Positions 53,001 through 61,520 of a stretch of DNA of 64,000 bases are shown here, piece after piece. The DNA comes from Opitutales bacterium. GTDB taxonomy: Bacteria > Verrucomicrobiota > Verrucomicrobiia > Opitutales > JABSRG01. Position numbers and translations under genes: made by a program. The notes under the pieces are model-generated. The model saw only the letters and a list, made by a program, of their open reading frames with translations. It did not search any database and was not told the DNA's origin. The stretch is taken from NCBI GenBank assembly GCA_028280845.1, contig JANQKZ010000001.1, positions 22,027 through 86,026 on the forward strand, given 5' to 3'. Position 1 is the first letter of the stretch. The number at the start of each line of letters is the position of its first letter.

Positions 53001-53246
53001 AAAGACAACAGCATATCTTGGTTTCTTCTACTTCCATGCGGAATATTCCCTGAAACGCACCTCCTTCCTCTTCGTCACCGTCCATCTGGCGAATCCGGGT
53101 GGCGGCAGCTTACCCTGGTTTTGGCTATTCAGCCAGGGATGGGGGATATCCGTAGTTAGATTACTGGCTACTAAGAGATGGGTTAAAACGATTTGCCACA
53201 TTCTCGGAGGGCCAGCCATGTTTTGTTCCAAGCGCACTCTGTGAAG
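53001..53246. other. gap after the array; possible leader of a minus-strand array
   Basis: The first 40 bases (AAAGACAACAGCATATC and onwards) are fairly AT-rich and would be the leader if new spacers enter at this end. The rest has no gene. An inverted segment CCTGG/CCAGG around 53112-53136 (CCCTGGTTTTGGC, CCAGGGATGG) is a weak fold. Confidence 0.4.
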
Positions 53247-54707
53247 ATGAACACTACTCTTATCCTCTTTAGCTTGATGGCTATTTACGCGAGTATGCTA
53301 TCTGCTGCCGATGCTCACTTGGTTTACTCTACCTTCCACGGTCCGGTGCATGTCCCCCAGGGCTGGCAGCATACCCGTGCCGTGTCAGCCAATGACAGCG
53401 CCTACATTGCCGGACCGGCGCCCCTGGACGATCGTTTCCTCCTCCCTGGCGGTTACGACACAACTCCCAACGGCAAGAAATGTTTCGTTGCCCGGATTGG
53501 GCCCGATGGAAGTATACAGGCCACCACACTCTTCGGGGGCGATGATTTTTTCTGCCAGCCCTTTGCAATCACTGTAGATCAGGATAGCAATGTCTACATA
53601 GCGGGCGCAGCACGTGGTCCGGGCATGCCCACGACAGAAGGCGCCTTCGACAGGGAGTTTAATGGAGGCCGTTGGGGTGACGGTTTCGTCGCCAAGTTTT
53701 CACCGGATCTCTCGCGCCTCATCTATGCCACCTATCTGGGCAGTAGCAACTCGGACGAGATCTGGGACCTGGCCGTCGATCCTGATGGCAACCTCTGTAT
53801 CATGGGCGGATCCATGGGTGACGATTTCCCGGTTACCCCAGGTGCCTACGACAGCACTTACAATGGCGGTGAAATGGGTGATGCTATCGTCGCAAAGCTT
53901 AGTCCCGACGGCAGACTTCTCTTTGCCACATATGTCGGTGGAGTCGAGACCGACATGCCCGCCGGCATGGCGGTCGATGCCGAGGGTAACATCCTCATTG
54001 GTGGACTCACCCGATCGCCGGACTATCCGATCACCCGTGGTTGCTTCGATAGCACGCTTGAGGGTGAATCCGATTGCGGTATCAGCCTGATCAATGCTGA
54101 CGGCAGCACATTGCTATACTCCACCTTCCTCGGGGGTGATGGTCTCGACAACGGATCCCGTTTCGCCTACGACGACCAAGGCCGCCTATACTTTGCTTTC
54201 GTCTGTCGCTCAACGGACTTTCCCGTTACTTCCGATGCGTTGGACCACGCACTCGATGGTGAGCGGGATATCGTCTACGGACTCATGTCTTCCGACCTGT
54301 CCGAGCTCCACTACGCGAGCTATCTGGGCGGTTCGGGAGATGAAACTATTAACGGTGTTCAACTGGACCAGAAAGGTCGGCTGGTTCTCCAGAGTACTTC
54401 GGACTCCAACGATTATCCAGTAACAGCGGATGCCTGGCAGAGGAAAAATCAAGGCAAGCAGGACTGCGTCCTGACGGTTTTCGATCCATCGTTGCGTCAG
54501 GTACACTACAGCACCTACCTCGGCGGCTCTCAAGTCGAGCACGGTGCCCAGTTCGCCTGTTTTGCTGATGGCCGCGTGCTCGTTTCCGGTGTCACCAGGT
54601 CAGCAGACTATCCTGTTTCCGTCCATGCACAGTCGTCTACATTCAGCGATAAAGGCAAAGGCCGTGGCGGCGGTGATGCTTTCACCACAATCCTCCAAAT
54701 CAATTAA
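53247..54707 (+). CDS. SBBP (beta-propeller) repeat protein, secreted
   Basis: Start at MNTTLILFSLMAIYASMLSAADA (53247), a signal peptide; a GTG two codons upstream is possible. 486 residues. At least six repeats of about 60 residues carry the SBBP pattern: D-x-x-G-N-x-Y/L-x-x-G, then FPVT-x-GA-D, then G-x-x-D-x-x-V-x-K-x-S-P-D-G, then L-x-Y-x-T-Y-L-GG. Examples are VYIAGAARGPGMPTTEGAFD, LCIMGGSMGDDFPVTPGAYD, LIYATYLGSSNSDE and LLYSTFLGGDGLDN. The fold is a surface or periplasmic beta propeller of unknown function. No C-terminal sorting signal is visible. It stands alone next to the CRISPR array. Confidence 0.85.
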   Translation: MNTTLILFSLMAIYASMLSAADAHLVYSTFHGPVHVPQGWQHTRAVSANDSAYIAGPAPLDDRFLLPGGYDTTPNGKKCFVARIGPDGSIQATTLFGGDDFFCQPFAITVDQDSNVYIAGAARGPGMPTTEGAFDREFNGGRWGDGFVAKFSPDLSRLIYATYLGSSNSDEIWDLAVDPDGNLCIMGGSMGDDFPVTPGAYDSTYNGGEMGDAIVAKLSPDGRLLFATYVGGVETDMPAGMAVDAEGNILIGGLTRSPDYPITRGCFDSTLEGESDCGISLINADGSTLLYSTFLGGDGLDNGSRFAYDDQGRLYFAFVCRSTDFPVTSDALDHALDGERDIVYGLMSSDLSELHYASYLGGSGDETINGVQLDQKGRLVLQSTSDSNDYPVTADAWQRKNQGKQDCVLTVFDPSLRQVHYSTYLGGSQVEHGAQFACFADGRVLVSGVTRSADYPVSVHAQSSTFSDKGKGRGGGDAFTTILQIN

Positions 54708-54752
54708 GATGGAGCTGCGGGTTGTCGATCCCGGGTAATGCCGACTTGATTT

Positions 54753-55244
54753 TTAATCCCGGGATAGCGCGGTTATAGCTGCCTTGAGGTTAGCCACGCC
54801 TTCTTTTCCGATTAACTTCACCAGGTCTTCTTCCGACAGGTCCGAAATAGCAGGGGTTTCACCTTCGTGCCTGCTGAGGTATTCAGATTGCGTGTCGGAT
54901 ACCTGGGCGGATTGGGGGATGAACTCGGGGTAGGAACCGGATAGAAGGTCTCGTTTTGCGGCGAGATAGAATTCCAGATTCTGAATGGGGTGCAAGGGGT
55001 GCCGCCCCTCCAGGAGTTCTTTTCCGTATCGCTCCAAGTCCTGGAAGATCAACCGGCGCACGTATTGCGCGAAGTTGAGGCGTAGTTTAGCTGCAACTTC
55101 TCTTGCCATGTGGTAAACTTCTAAATCCTCGTCCGGGAAATTAATGGATTGGACGTTTTTCGGATTTTTCTTTTTTGGATTCGACCGTTTGAGGGCTGCT
55201 TTTTTTTGAGGAGACATAGCGGATAATACGGGATTACTAATCAT
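54753..55244 (-). CDS. putative ribbon-helix-helix-like DNA-binding protein
   Basis: Start uncertain: ATG at 55244 (163 residues) or 55217 (154 residues, MSPQKKAALKRSNP); a TTG further up is less likely. After a lysine-rich leader, VQSINFPDEDLEVYHMAREVAAKLRLNFAQYVRRLIFQDLERYG has the strand-helix-helix look of Arc/CopG proteins. The remainder is helical and ends in LSEEDLVKLIGKEGVANLKAAI. No named family is recognised. It is divergent from a 56-residue gene at 55319, and three TTAGTAA elements lie between and over their starts, as expected for autoregulation. Confidence 0.55.
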   Translation of the reverse strand: MISNPVLSAMSPQKKAALKRSNPKKKNPKNVQSINFPDEDLEVYHMAREVAAKLRLNFAQYVRRLIFQDLERYGKELLEGRHPLHPIQNLEFYLAAKRDLLSGSYPEFIPQSAQVSDTQSEYLSRHEGETPAISDLSEEDLVKLIGKEGVANLKAAITALSRD

Positions 55245-55316
55245 TAATACTGGTTCACTGGCTACTTTTTTCAATTTCTGTCTTGCCTAAAAACAGGGTT
55301 AGTAACTATTAGTAAC
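55233..55316. promoter_or_regulatory. TTAGTAAC operator-like repeats
   Basis: TTAGTAAC occurs at 55299-55306 and again at 55309-55316, exactly 10 bp apart on the same helix face. TTAGTAAT occurs in inverse at 55233-55240. Two same-side sites one turn apart are typical for ribbon-helix-helix repressors, which supports control by the neighbouring protein. Confidence 0.5.
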
Positions 55317-55318
55317 CT

Positions 55319-55489
55319 ATGGTGATAAAATTCGGAGATAAGGGCCAGGAGTTTCACTTGGATGATCGTTGGTGGGAGGTTCTTGTATCGCTGGCAGAGA
55401 TCGATAAGAAGCCGGTGGACAGGTATTTGCAAAAGCTGATCCAGGACGACTATTCAAAAGTAGTACTCAACCAACCGAAGGTGAAATAG
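55319..55489 (+). CDS. small protein, 56 residues, divergent partner of the RHH-like gene
   Basis: An ATG directly behind the TTAGTAAC repeats opens a frame for 56 residues, starting MVIKFGDKGQEFHLDDRWW and ending NQPKVK. The middle, WEVLVSLAEIDKKPVDRYLQKLIQDDY, is predicted helical and charged and could be a helix-turn-helix or RHH core. No family is recognised. The start overlaps the operator-like repeats, so the transcript would be repressed or leaderless. A further 36-residue frame overlaps its stop (55489-55599) but has no support. Confidence 0.45.
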   Translation: MVIKFGDKGQEFHLDDRWWEVLVSLAEIDKKPVDRYLQKLIQDDYSKVVLNQPKVK

Positions 55490-55568
55490 TGAACCCCGGT
55501 TTGCTTTACGAATGGGTCCAGTGGTCCGAACCGCAATCCCGGAAAAGGAGTTGGATGAAAAATGAGTT

Positions 55569-55874
55569 CTATTTCGCCAAGAGGGGAGAATATCGGTAAA
55601 AGTTACTCGAGTCCGCGTTTACTCTGCGGCGAAGTGGAGTTTGAGTCCTCCTGGACAAATAGTATAAGGGTAAGGCGATCCGGACTGATTTTGTTGCGGA
55701 GCGGGTGGAGACGTCGGTAAGGAGTTTGTTCGTGAAGGGGAGGAAGGAAATCCAGGCTAAGCGAACTCTGGCGTCCCCTGATAGCTTTGCGTCCCACCCA
55801 TGTCGCGCGGCTTCATGATGCGTGGACAAGGCATCTTCGGCAGAGAACAGGAGATTCGCGTCAGCCAGGATCAT
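55569..55874 (-). pseudogene. VapC-like PIN-domain toxin, truncated by frameshift
   Basis: MILADANLLFSAEDALSTHHEAARHGWDAKLSG is the characteristic start of PIN toxins, with the first metal-binding Asp at position 5, and VRLAWISFLPF matches the next conserved strand. After that, similarity stops: the 101-residue frame ends in SRRTQTPLRRR-type sequence without the later PIN acidic residues. Intact relatives have about 130-145 residues. A frameshift after about residue 55 is the likely cause. Its ATG overlaps the stop of the antitoxin remnant (ATGA), as in intact vapBC operons. It should be inactive as a nuclease. Confidence 0.65.
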
Positions 55875-56121
55875 TGGTATCCGGGGCCTTCCACTTGCTC
55901 CGAGAGAGCCCCCATGTTGTCGTAGGTCAGGCCGGGTTTAAAGCCGACTGGCTTGAGTTGGGTTTGATAGGGTTGGCTCTTCGGAGGTTTATTCGCCTCC
56001 GCCAAGTCTTTTCGCAATAGTTCATTCAGGGCCTGCTAAATTTTAGGGAGTGCTTTCCCGCATACTGCCTGAGCTGCTCCGCTACCGCATCTGCATTTTA
56101 TAAGACACAAAGATGCATCAT
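55871..56121 (-). pseudogene. VapB-type antitoxin remnant
   Basis: Read on the minus strand, the parts join as: MMHLCVL, in-frame stop, NADAVAEQLRQYAGKHSLKF, one-base frameshift, then QALNELLRKDLAEANKPP. It continues as PYQTQLKPVGFKPGLTYDN, then MGALSEQVEG and the stop. The second half is the typical C-terminus of antitoxins that precede PIN toxins (P-Y-x-T, then G-x-x-P-G-x-x-x-D-N, then L-x-E-x-x-E-G). Both a nonsense and a frameshift lesion are present, so the antitoxin cannot be made. Loss of both members in one operon indicates long decay. Confidence 0.65.
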
Positions 56122-56138
56122 ATTTCCGATGGGATCGT

Positions 56139-57518
56139 CTACCTTATTTCCTCCTGTTTGGGTGAGAGGTGGAGTCGCAGGACCCACATGCCATGATGGT
56201 CTGCTGGCGGGAGTGTAAGCACTGCCTCTCCTTGGGCGTTGAATTCGAGTTGCAAAGGATCGCCCCCGTAGTGTTCGACTTTTAGGATCGTATCGCGTCT
56301 GAGGGGGAGGGTTAAGGTGTTGTCCGGTGATGGGAAAACGAAAAGGAAAAGGGTATCTCCCCGTTGTGTGCTCGTATAGTGATTCTCCTTGGCGAGGAAG
56401 CCGGCCCTGGATCCGTAGATAGCGGCTGCATACTGTCCGACCCATTGGCCAAAGGCCCTGATCGTTTTTTCCTGTTCCGGCTCAAAAGTGCCATCGGGAC
56501 GGGGGCCGAGATTAATTAAATAGTTTCCGCCGTCGCCCACGGTTTTGAGCATGTCGATGATGATCTCGGTGGCGGTGAGGAGGCGTGGGGTGGCATTCCA
56601 TGACCATTGGGCTTGATCAATGGTGACCCAAGCCTGCCAGGAGACGTCACTCTGCCCGAAGACATGGCTGTCCCGACCGACCCAATCGACCATGCGCTCG
56701 CGCTCCTCATAGTCGCCGGCGTAGACTGTCCAATCCCAGGGAGAGCCTTCCCCCTGGCCACCATATCGGCCGACGTCGACCCGGCTGTTGACTAATACCG
56801 TGTCGTCCAGTTCGCGAACGTAGCGATAGAGGTCGCTGCCCAGTTCGTGGTTCCAGGTCGGGTCCCACTCACCGTCAAATTGGATAATCCTGGCTCCGTA
56901 GATGTGGACAAGTTCGGCCAGTTGGGCTTTCATGAACGCCAGGTAGCGCTCGAAATCGGGGGTCCTGGCATCCGTTTCGTAGAGCTTGCCCGGTCCGCCG
57001 TGCCCGTAGGGTTGATAATCGGGGTGATACCAATCAATTATGGAGTAGTAGCTCCCAAAGAGGAGTTCGCCTGCTTGGCAAGCGGAGGAAAGTTCCCCCA
57101 CGATGTCCCTGCTGAAGGGTGTATGGGCAATCGTGTAAGGAGATACCGCTGAAGGCCACAGACTGAAACCATCGTGATGCTTGGAGGTGAGGAGGATATA
57201 TTGCATGCCCCCCGCTTTGGCTAAGTTTACCCATTCCGCGGCATCGAACCCGGTCGGGTTGAAGGATTGATAAAAGGAATCATATTCATCCTTGGAAATT
57301 TCCTTCCCGCGGGACCAACTGATCTCTTTTCCGCCCAGACTACTCGGGCCCCAGTGAATGCTGAGGCCGATGCGCATATCCTGAAAGTGTTCAATCGATG
57401 CCTTGTTGGTATGGAGGCCGGGATTTAAATCCCCCCCCCCGGTTCGTTGGGAGTGGAGCGCATTAAAAGCCATAATACTGGAAAGGGTAAGCAACTGAAA
57501 GGCGCGATAAGGGGTCAT
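56139..57518 (-). CDS. GH29 family alpha-L-fucosidase, secreted
   Basis: 459 residues with a signal peptide (AFQLLTLSSIMAFNALHS). Canonical GH29 motifs: FQDMRIGLSIHWGPSS, GMQYILLTSKHHDGFSLWPS (the His-His pair), GSYYSIIDWYHPDY, and GARIIQFDGEWDPTW, where Asp215 is the probable nucleophile. GNYLINLGPRPDGTFEPE and a C-terminal beta sandwich follow. It releases alpha-L-fucose from the ends of fucosylated glycans. In contrast to the GH29 at 36197, the KHHDGF motif is intact. A C10 homopolymer (57431-57440) lies early in the gene and is a place where slippage would change the frame. Confidence 0.92.
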   Translation of the reverse strand: MTPYRAFQLLTLSSIMAFNALHSQRTGGGDLNPGLHTNKASIEHFQDMRIGLSIHWGPSSLGGKEISWSRGKEISKDEYDSFYQSFNPTGFDAAEWVNLAKAGGMQYILLTSKHHDGFSLWPSAVSPYTIAHTPFSRDIVGELSSACQAGELLFGSYYSIIDWYHPDYQPYGHGGPGKLYETDARTPDFERYLAFMKAQLAELVHIYGARIIQFDGEWDPTWNHELGSDLYRYVRELDDTVLVNSRVDVGRYGGQGEGSPWDWTVYAGDYEERERMVDWVGRDSHVFGQSDVSWQAWVTIDQAQWSWNATPRLLTATEIIIDMLKTVGDGGNYLINLGPRPDGTFEPEQEKTIRAFGQWVGQYAAAIYGSRAGFLAKENHYTSTQRGDTLFLFVFPSPDNTLTLPLRRDTILKVEHYGGDPLQLEFNAQGEAVLTLPPADHHGMWVLRLHLSPKQEEIR

Positions 57519-57583
57519 CGCAATACAATACGGGAAGGGGAGTAGGGCTCAAGATATCTTAGGTAGGCTGTTTAAGCATTGTC

Positions 57584-57846
57584 GACGGGATTGAGGAACT
57601 CAGACCAGATCAGGCCAAGCAAGCGAAACCAAATCTGGGAATTAATGTATGAGGTGCCCGGCCTTTCGCCTTGCGAAACCCTGGAAATCTCCCACTGTCA
57701 GACGCGTGATATCCACTCCTCAACGCCTGGCCCTTACGATTCTCTGGATTCTCCTGAGCAGGATTCGTCGTGGAGCTAGAGTGAGGTAGTCCCTATTTGT
57801 CCCCTTACTTTTTTTAACCGCTCCCGACCCGGAGCGGTTTTTTTAT
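57584..57846 (+). ncRNA. candidate structured RNA with terminator
   Basis: The 364 bp gap before the EamA gene has no convincing protein. GACGGGATTGAGGAACTCAG (57584-57603) can pair with CTGAGCAGGATTCGTC (57753-57768) at both ends of an internal loop. The segment closes with a strong Rho-independent terminator. The long-range closing stem plus terminator suggests a small RNA of about 260 nt. It does not match the tmRNA, RNase P or SRP signatures I know; 6S RNA cannot be excluded. Confidence 0.3.
57816..57846 (+). terminator. Rho-independent terminator
   Basis: AACCGCTCC, loop CGACCC, GGAGCGGTT is a perfect 9 bp stem followed by TTTTTATTTT. No protein gene on the plus strand ends just before it, so it must serve an RNA gene or a long upstream transcript. 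Confidence 0.85.
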
Positions 57847-57882
57847 TTTCGTTCCGGATCGGGCTCCACCCAGATCCGTCCC

Positions 57883-58794
57883 TTGAAAACCCAATCCGAA
57901 TCCGTTGTTCTGACCTACCTGATTGCCGCGGGAAGCTCGCTCTTCTTCTGCTCAAAAGGGGTTTTTGTTAAATTCGCCTACCAGCATGGTGCAGATACGA
58001 TTACCATTCTTGCCCTCCGAATGGGGATCGCGCTCCCGTTTTTTGTAGCGGTCGCTCTGTTGACTTCGATAAAAGCAGATCGGCTCGATTGGGGCACCTG
58101 GTTAAGATTAGCCGGTCTCGGGTTTATCGGTTACTATCTGTCGTCGGTGGTAAACTTTTCAGGCCTGCGGTATATTACGGTAGGCTTGGAACGGATTGTT
58201 CTCTTCACCTATCCTTCAGTGGTCATCTTACTTGGGGTGATTTTCAGGAGAAGCCGTTGGAATGGGAAAATCTTTTTCCCTCTTCTGGTGGCCTATGGAG
58301 GTATTGTGCTGGCTTTCATGGGAGAGGCTCAGGGAAAAGGAAACCTGGCAGATACGGCCAAGGGGGTAGGCCTTGTCTTTACCAGCGCTGTCACTTATGC
58401 GGTGTTTATTCTGTTTGGTGCCGAATTGGCCCGAACAGTAGGGGCCATGCGATTTACCTCAATTACGGTGACCATTTCCTGTATCATGGTCCTCACCCAT
58501 TTCGGGATCGTTCATGGAGCTGAAGCCTTCCTTCATCAATCCGGAGCGGTCTATTTCCACGGGGCGGTCCTCGCCCTATTTGGAACCGTAATTCCCTCCT
58601 TTTTATTAGGACTCGGACTCAAGCGGGCAGGCTCTGTGCGATTCGCGATCATCGGTTCCATCGGCCCTGTCGGCACCCTTATCCTTGCCTGGATCCTCCT
58701 CGGGGAAGGTATGGGCACCAACCAGTTGATAGGCTTTGTCCTCAGCCTTTCCGGCGGCCTTGCTGTCACGCTGATGCGGGCGAGTCGTGGATAG
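57883..58794 (+). CDS. EamA/DMT family transporter
   Basis: 303 residues, starting at TTG because no ATG lies near the first helix. Ten hydrophobic helices form two EamA repeats. The first contains AAGSSLFFCSKGVFVKFAYQ and RYITVGLERIVLFTYPSVVILLGVIF; the second contains TSAVTYAVFILFGAELART and GTVIPSFLLGLGLKRAGSVRFAIIGSIGPVGTLILAWILLGEGM. Substrates of the family are amino acids, nucleotide sugars or other metabolites, usually exported. It follows a strong terminator by 37 bp and so needs its own promoter within that short gap. Confidence 0.88.
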   Translation: MKTQSESVVLTYLIAAGSSLFFCSKGVFVKFAYQHGADTITILALRMGIALPFFVAVALLTSIKADRLDWGTWLRLAGLGFIGYYLSSVVNFSGLRYITVGLERIVLFTYPSVVILLGVIFRRSRWNGKIFFPLLVAYGGIVLAFMGEAQGKGNLADTAKGVGLVFTSAVTYAVFILFGAELARTVGAMRFTSITVTISCIMVLTHFGIVHGAEAFLHQSGAVYFHGAVLALFGTVIPSFLLGLGLKRAGSVRFAIIGSIGPVGTLILAWILLGEGMGTNQLIGFVLSLSGGLAVTLMRASRG

Positions 58795-58899
58795 GGCTGG
58801 CGGCATTTAACAGAAGGTGCCGCCAATAAGAAGAAATGTATAACCCGGTAAACAAATCTTTGCCGTGGTGGCGCTAAAAGAAGGAAGCACAGCACCTCT

Positions 58900-61359
58900 A
58901 TGACCCACTGGACACTCGACCTGAAGACCGGCCTTCGCTCGATCCGTAAACGCTGGGGCACCAGCCTGTTTATAATATTCACCCTTGGCCTCGGCCTGGG
59001 GGCGACGGCGACCCTGTTTCAACTCATTAACGGCCTGTTGTTCCAGCCATTGATGTTTCAGCACCCGGACCGGATTGTCCTGGTCTCGGAATGGGAAGCG
59101 CGCGCGGGCGGTTCGGTGGAAGACCGTCCTTTCTCTCATGATACCTTTCTTTTCTGGAAGGCGCAACATGAGCTCTTCGAGTCTTTTGCGGCCTTCAGTT
59201 CACGCTCTTTTTCGATGGAGGCAGAGGGGGCAGACCCGGTTTACCTGCGATGCTATGAAGTTTCGGATGGTTTTTTTCAATCGATTGGCATTTCGCCATT
59301 TAGGGGTCGGTTGTTTACGGCAGAGGAAGATACCCCGGGAAATAGCCAGGTGGTGCTGCTCAGTTACGCATTCTGGCAGCGTGCCTTTGGAGGGGATCCC
59401 GATCTTCTCAACCAGGAGATCCTGCTGGATGGCTCACCCTATCAAGTAATCGGGATCACTCCCAAAGGGTTCCGGTATCCTTCCCTGGCTGAAGCCTGGA
59501 CCCCCCTGGCGGCGGCCCCGACTACGGATGACGATATCAATTTATACCTCACTGGAATCGGGCTGCTCGCAGAGAATGTGGAGCGGCAAGTCATCATGGA
59601 CCGATCCGGGCAACTCCTGGAGCAGGATCCGGAGGCCTACCCGACGAAAGGGTCCTTTGGGCCCCCTGCCTACCTCACCATGGAACCGCTGGTAGACGAG
59701 TTGTTGGGTAACTTAAAGCCGCTGTTGTGGGGCCTGTTAGGAGGGGCCGGCTTTCTTCTGCTGGTGGCTTTTGCCAACGCCGCCAACATTTTACTCGCCC
59801 GAAACCAACAGCGAATGCACGAGCTGGGCATCCGGACATCGCTTGGGGCCCGCCCCTTCGATATCGTCCGCCAGCTCAGTCTGGAGGGCTTTATTCTCAC
59901 CGTGATTGGATTAGTCCTTGGACTCGTCATTATGATCTGGGGGAGCAATTGGATCATCGAGCATGGTCCGCTCAGCGGAACCCTGACGGCACAACTCGCC
60001 GCAAGGAGCATGGCGGGCGGATGGATGCCGATCTTCCTGGGAGGATTGACTGTCCTTGTCTCAACCCTGCTCGGGGTTATTCCTGCATTTCGGCTCTTTA
60101 CTCAGGACGTTCAGTTATCCCTGAAGGGGGAATCCCGAACCCATTCGGCGCGTGTGGGAAAACTCAGCGGCAGTCTGGTGGCATTGGCCGTGGGTTTGTC
60201 CTGTGTATTGTTGATCGCCTCAAGCCATATGTTTTTCCGGTTGAATACCTTGATAAATGAAAACCGGGGCTTTGATTACCGCAATGTAGCGACTGTATCG
60301 CTCACCGTGCCGGAGCAGCGCTACCCCGACAAAAGCAATGTCGTGGATTTTCAAACCCGTGTCCTGGAAGAGATTCGCCGGATTCCCGGGGTGAGTGAGG
60401 CTGGCGTGATGTCGGCGAATCCACTGGAAAATTACTACTCCTTTTCTCCAGTGGCCACGCCGGCCGGGCCACCGCCGGCCGGGGGGGAACCCTATCATAT
60501 TGCGCATTGGCGCCTGGCCGATGATTCCTCTCTGCAGTTGTTGGACGTCGCCCTCCGGGAAGGACGCTTGTTCGCTCCCCAAGATGGGGAAGGAGAGGTG
60601 AGGGTGGCCGTGATTACGGAATCCTTTGCCCGGGCCCATTTTCCTGACGGCAATGCGCTTGGTTCGTCTTTTGCATGGTCAACCCGCTTCGATCCTGAGA
60701 GTCCGGATGAGCACTTTCAGGTAATAGGAATCGTAGCGGACATCGACTTTGGCCTGCCAGGCTCGCGGGCCGACACCCCATCCGTCTTTTACTCGATGCC
60801 ACAAAACACCTATGGGGGAGCCAGGATGAGTTTTCTGATCAAAACGAAAAACGACCCCGAGGCAGTCTTCAATTCCGTGCGTCAGGCGGTTTGGACTGTC
60901 GATGATCGGATTCCGATGCAGCGGGAGCAGACCATGCTGGCCATTCTCAATCAGCGCCTGGAGCAGGAACGGTTTGTAACCTTCATTTCCCTGCTGTATG
61001 GGGTTGGAGCCCTCGTCCTGGCAGGGATTGGCCTGTATGCGGTGATTGCCTTTCAGGTCACTAAACGGACCCGCGAGATCGGCATCCGGATTGCCTTGGG
61101 GGCTACCTTTAAACGGATTGTCCGGCTTGTCCTCAGGGACGGATTGGGGTGGAGCGTGCTGGGGCTTCTCCTTGGCTTAGGTCTGTCGATTGCCGTGTTC
61201 AAGGGGTTTGGAGCGTCCCTCTTTGGCCTGGCTACCCTGGACTGGAAACTGGTGGGGTTCACCTTCCTGGTTCTCGGGCTTACGGCGGGTCTGGCCTGTT
61301 TGCTGCCGGCGCTCCGCGCTACGCGGCTGGATCCCCTGGCAGCCTTGCGGGAGGAGTAG
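58900..61359 (+). CDS. ABC transporter permease of the ADOP (duplicated orphan permease) type
   Basis: 819 residues. The protein has two MacB/FtsX halves: a first helix (WGTSLFIIFTLGLGLGATATLFQLING), a periplasmic domain (PDRIVLVSEWEAR, SFSMEAEGADPVYLRCYEVSDGFF), three helices (about residues 270-415), then a second core with a helix at about 425-445. A second periplasmic domain and three terminal helices follow, ending in GLACLLPALRATRLDPLAALREE. TREIGIRIALGA and HELGIRTSLGARPFDIVRQLSLEG are the ABC coupling motifs, which occur once per half. No ATPase gene is adjacent, which is usual for this class. Role probably in lipoprotein handling, efflux or envelope stress. Confidence 0.88.
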   Translation: MTHWTLDLKTGLRSIRKRWGTSLFIIFTLGLGLGATATLFQLINGLLFQPLMFQHPDRIVLVSEWEARAGGSVEDRPFSHDTFLFWKAQHELFESFAAFSSRSFSMEAEGADPVYLRCYEVSDGFFQSIGISPFRGRLFTAEEDTPGNSQVVLLSYAFWQRAFGGDPDLLNQEILLDGSPYQVIGITPKGFRYPSLAEAWTPLAAAPTTDDDINLYLTGIGLLAENVERQVIMDRSGQLLEQDPEAYPTKGSFGPPAYLTMEPLVDELLGNLKPLLWGLLGGAGFLLLVAFANAANILLARNQQRMHELGIRTSLGARPFDIVRQLSLEGFILTVIGLVLGLVIMIWGSNWIIEHGPLSGTLTAQLAARSMAGGWMPIFLGGLTVLVSTLLGVIPAFRLFTQDVQLSLKGESRTHSARVGKLSGSLVALAVGLSCVLLIASSHMFFRLNTLINENRGFDYRNVATVSLTVPEQRYPDKSNVVDFQTRVLEEIRRIPGVSEAGVMSANPLENYYSFSPVATPAGPPPAGGEPYHIAHWRLADDSSLQLLDVALREGRLFAPQDGEGEVRVAVITESFARAHFPDGNALGSSFAWSTRFDPESPDEHFQVIGIVADIDFGLPGSRADTPSVFYSMPQNTYGGARMSFLIKTKNDPEAVFNSVRQAVWTVDDRIPMQREQTMLAILNQRLEQERFVTFISLLYGVGALVLAGIGLYAVIAFQVTKRTREIGIRIALGATFKRIVRLVLRDGLGWSVLGLLLGLGLSIAVFKGFGASLFGLATLDWKLVGFTFLVLGLTAGLACLLPALRATRLDPLAALREE

Positions 61360-61399
61360 GCACGAACCGGAGATATAGCTAGACAAATGGGAACTCAAA

Positions 61400-61489
61400 G
61401 GGTCAGTGTTCCCATTTCATTTCCCAACGAACGGACGGAATACTCCCGGAAACCGGGGGACCCTGGAAATGGAATCTGAACATTGACCC
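61400..61489. repeat. 90 bp long inverted repeat (REP/MITE-like)
   Basis: GGGTCAGTGTTCCCATTTC at 61400 is mirrored by a 25 bp right arm at 61465-61489 that ends ATCTGAACATTGACCC, with four or five mismatches. Forty bp lie between the arms. Ends with GGGTCA/TGACCC and a size of 90 bp fit a RAYT-mobilised REP element or a MITE. It fills most of the gap between ADOP and S9 genes. Confidence 0.7.
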
Positions 61490-61520
61490 CTTTTCCCTGC
61501 TGGGCATCTTACTGCAAATA

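Noticed and set aside
55489..55599. 36-residue plus-strand frame starting GTG at the stop of the 56-residue gene
   Set aside because: Too short, no family pattern, and it overlaps the toxin remnant; could be chance.
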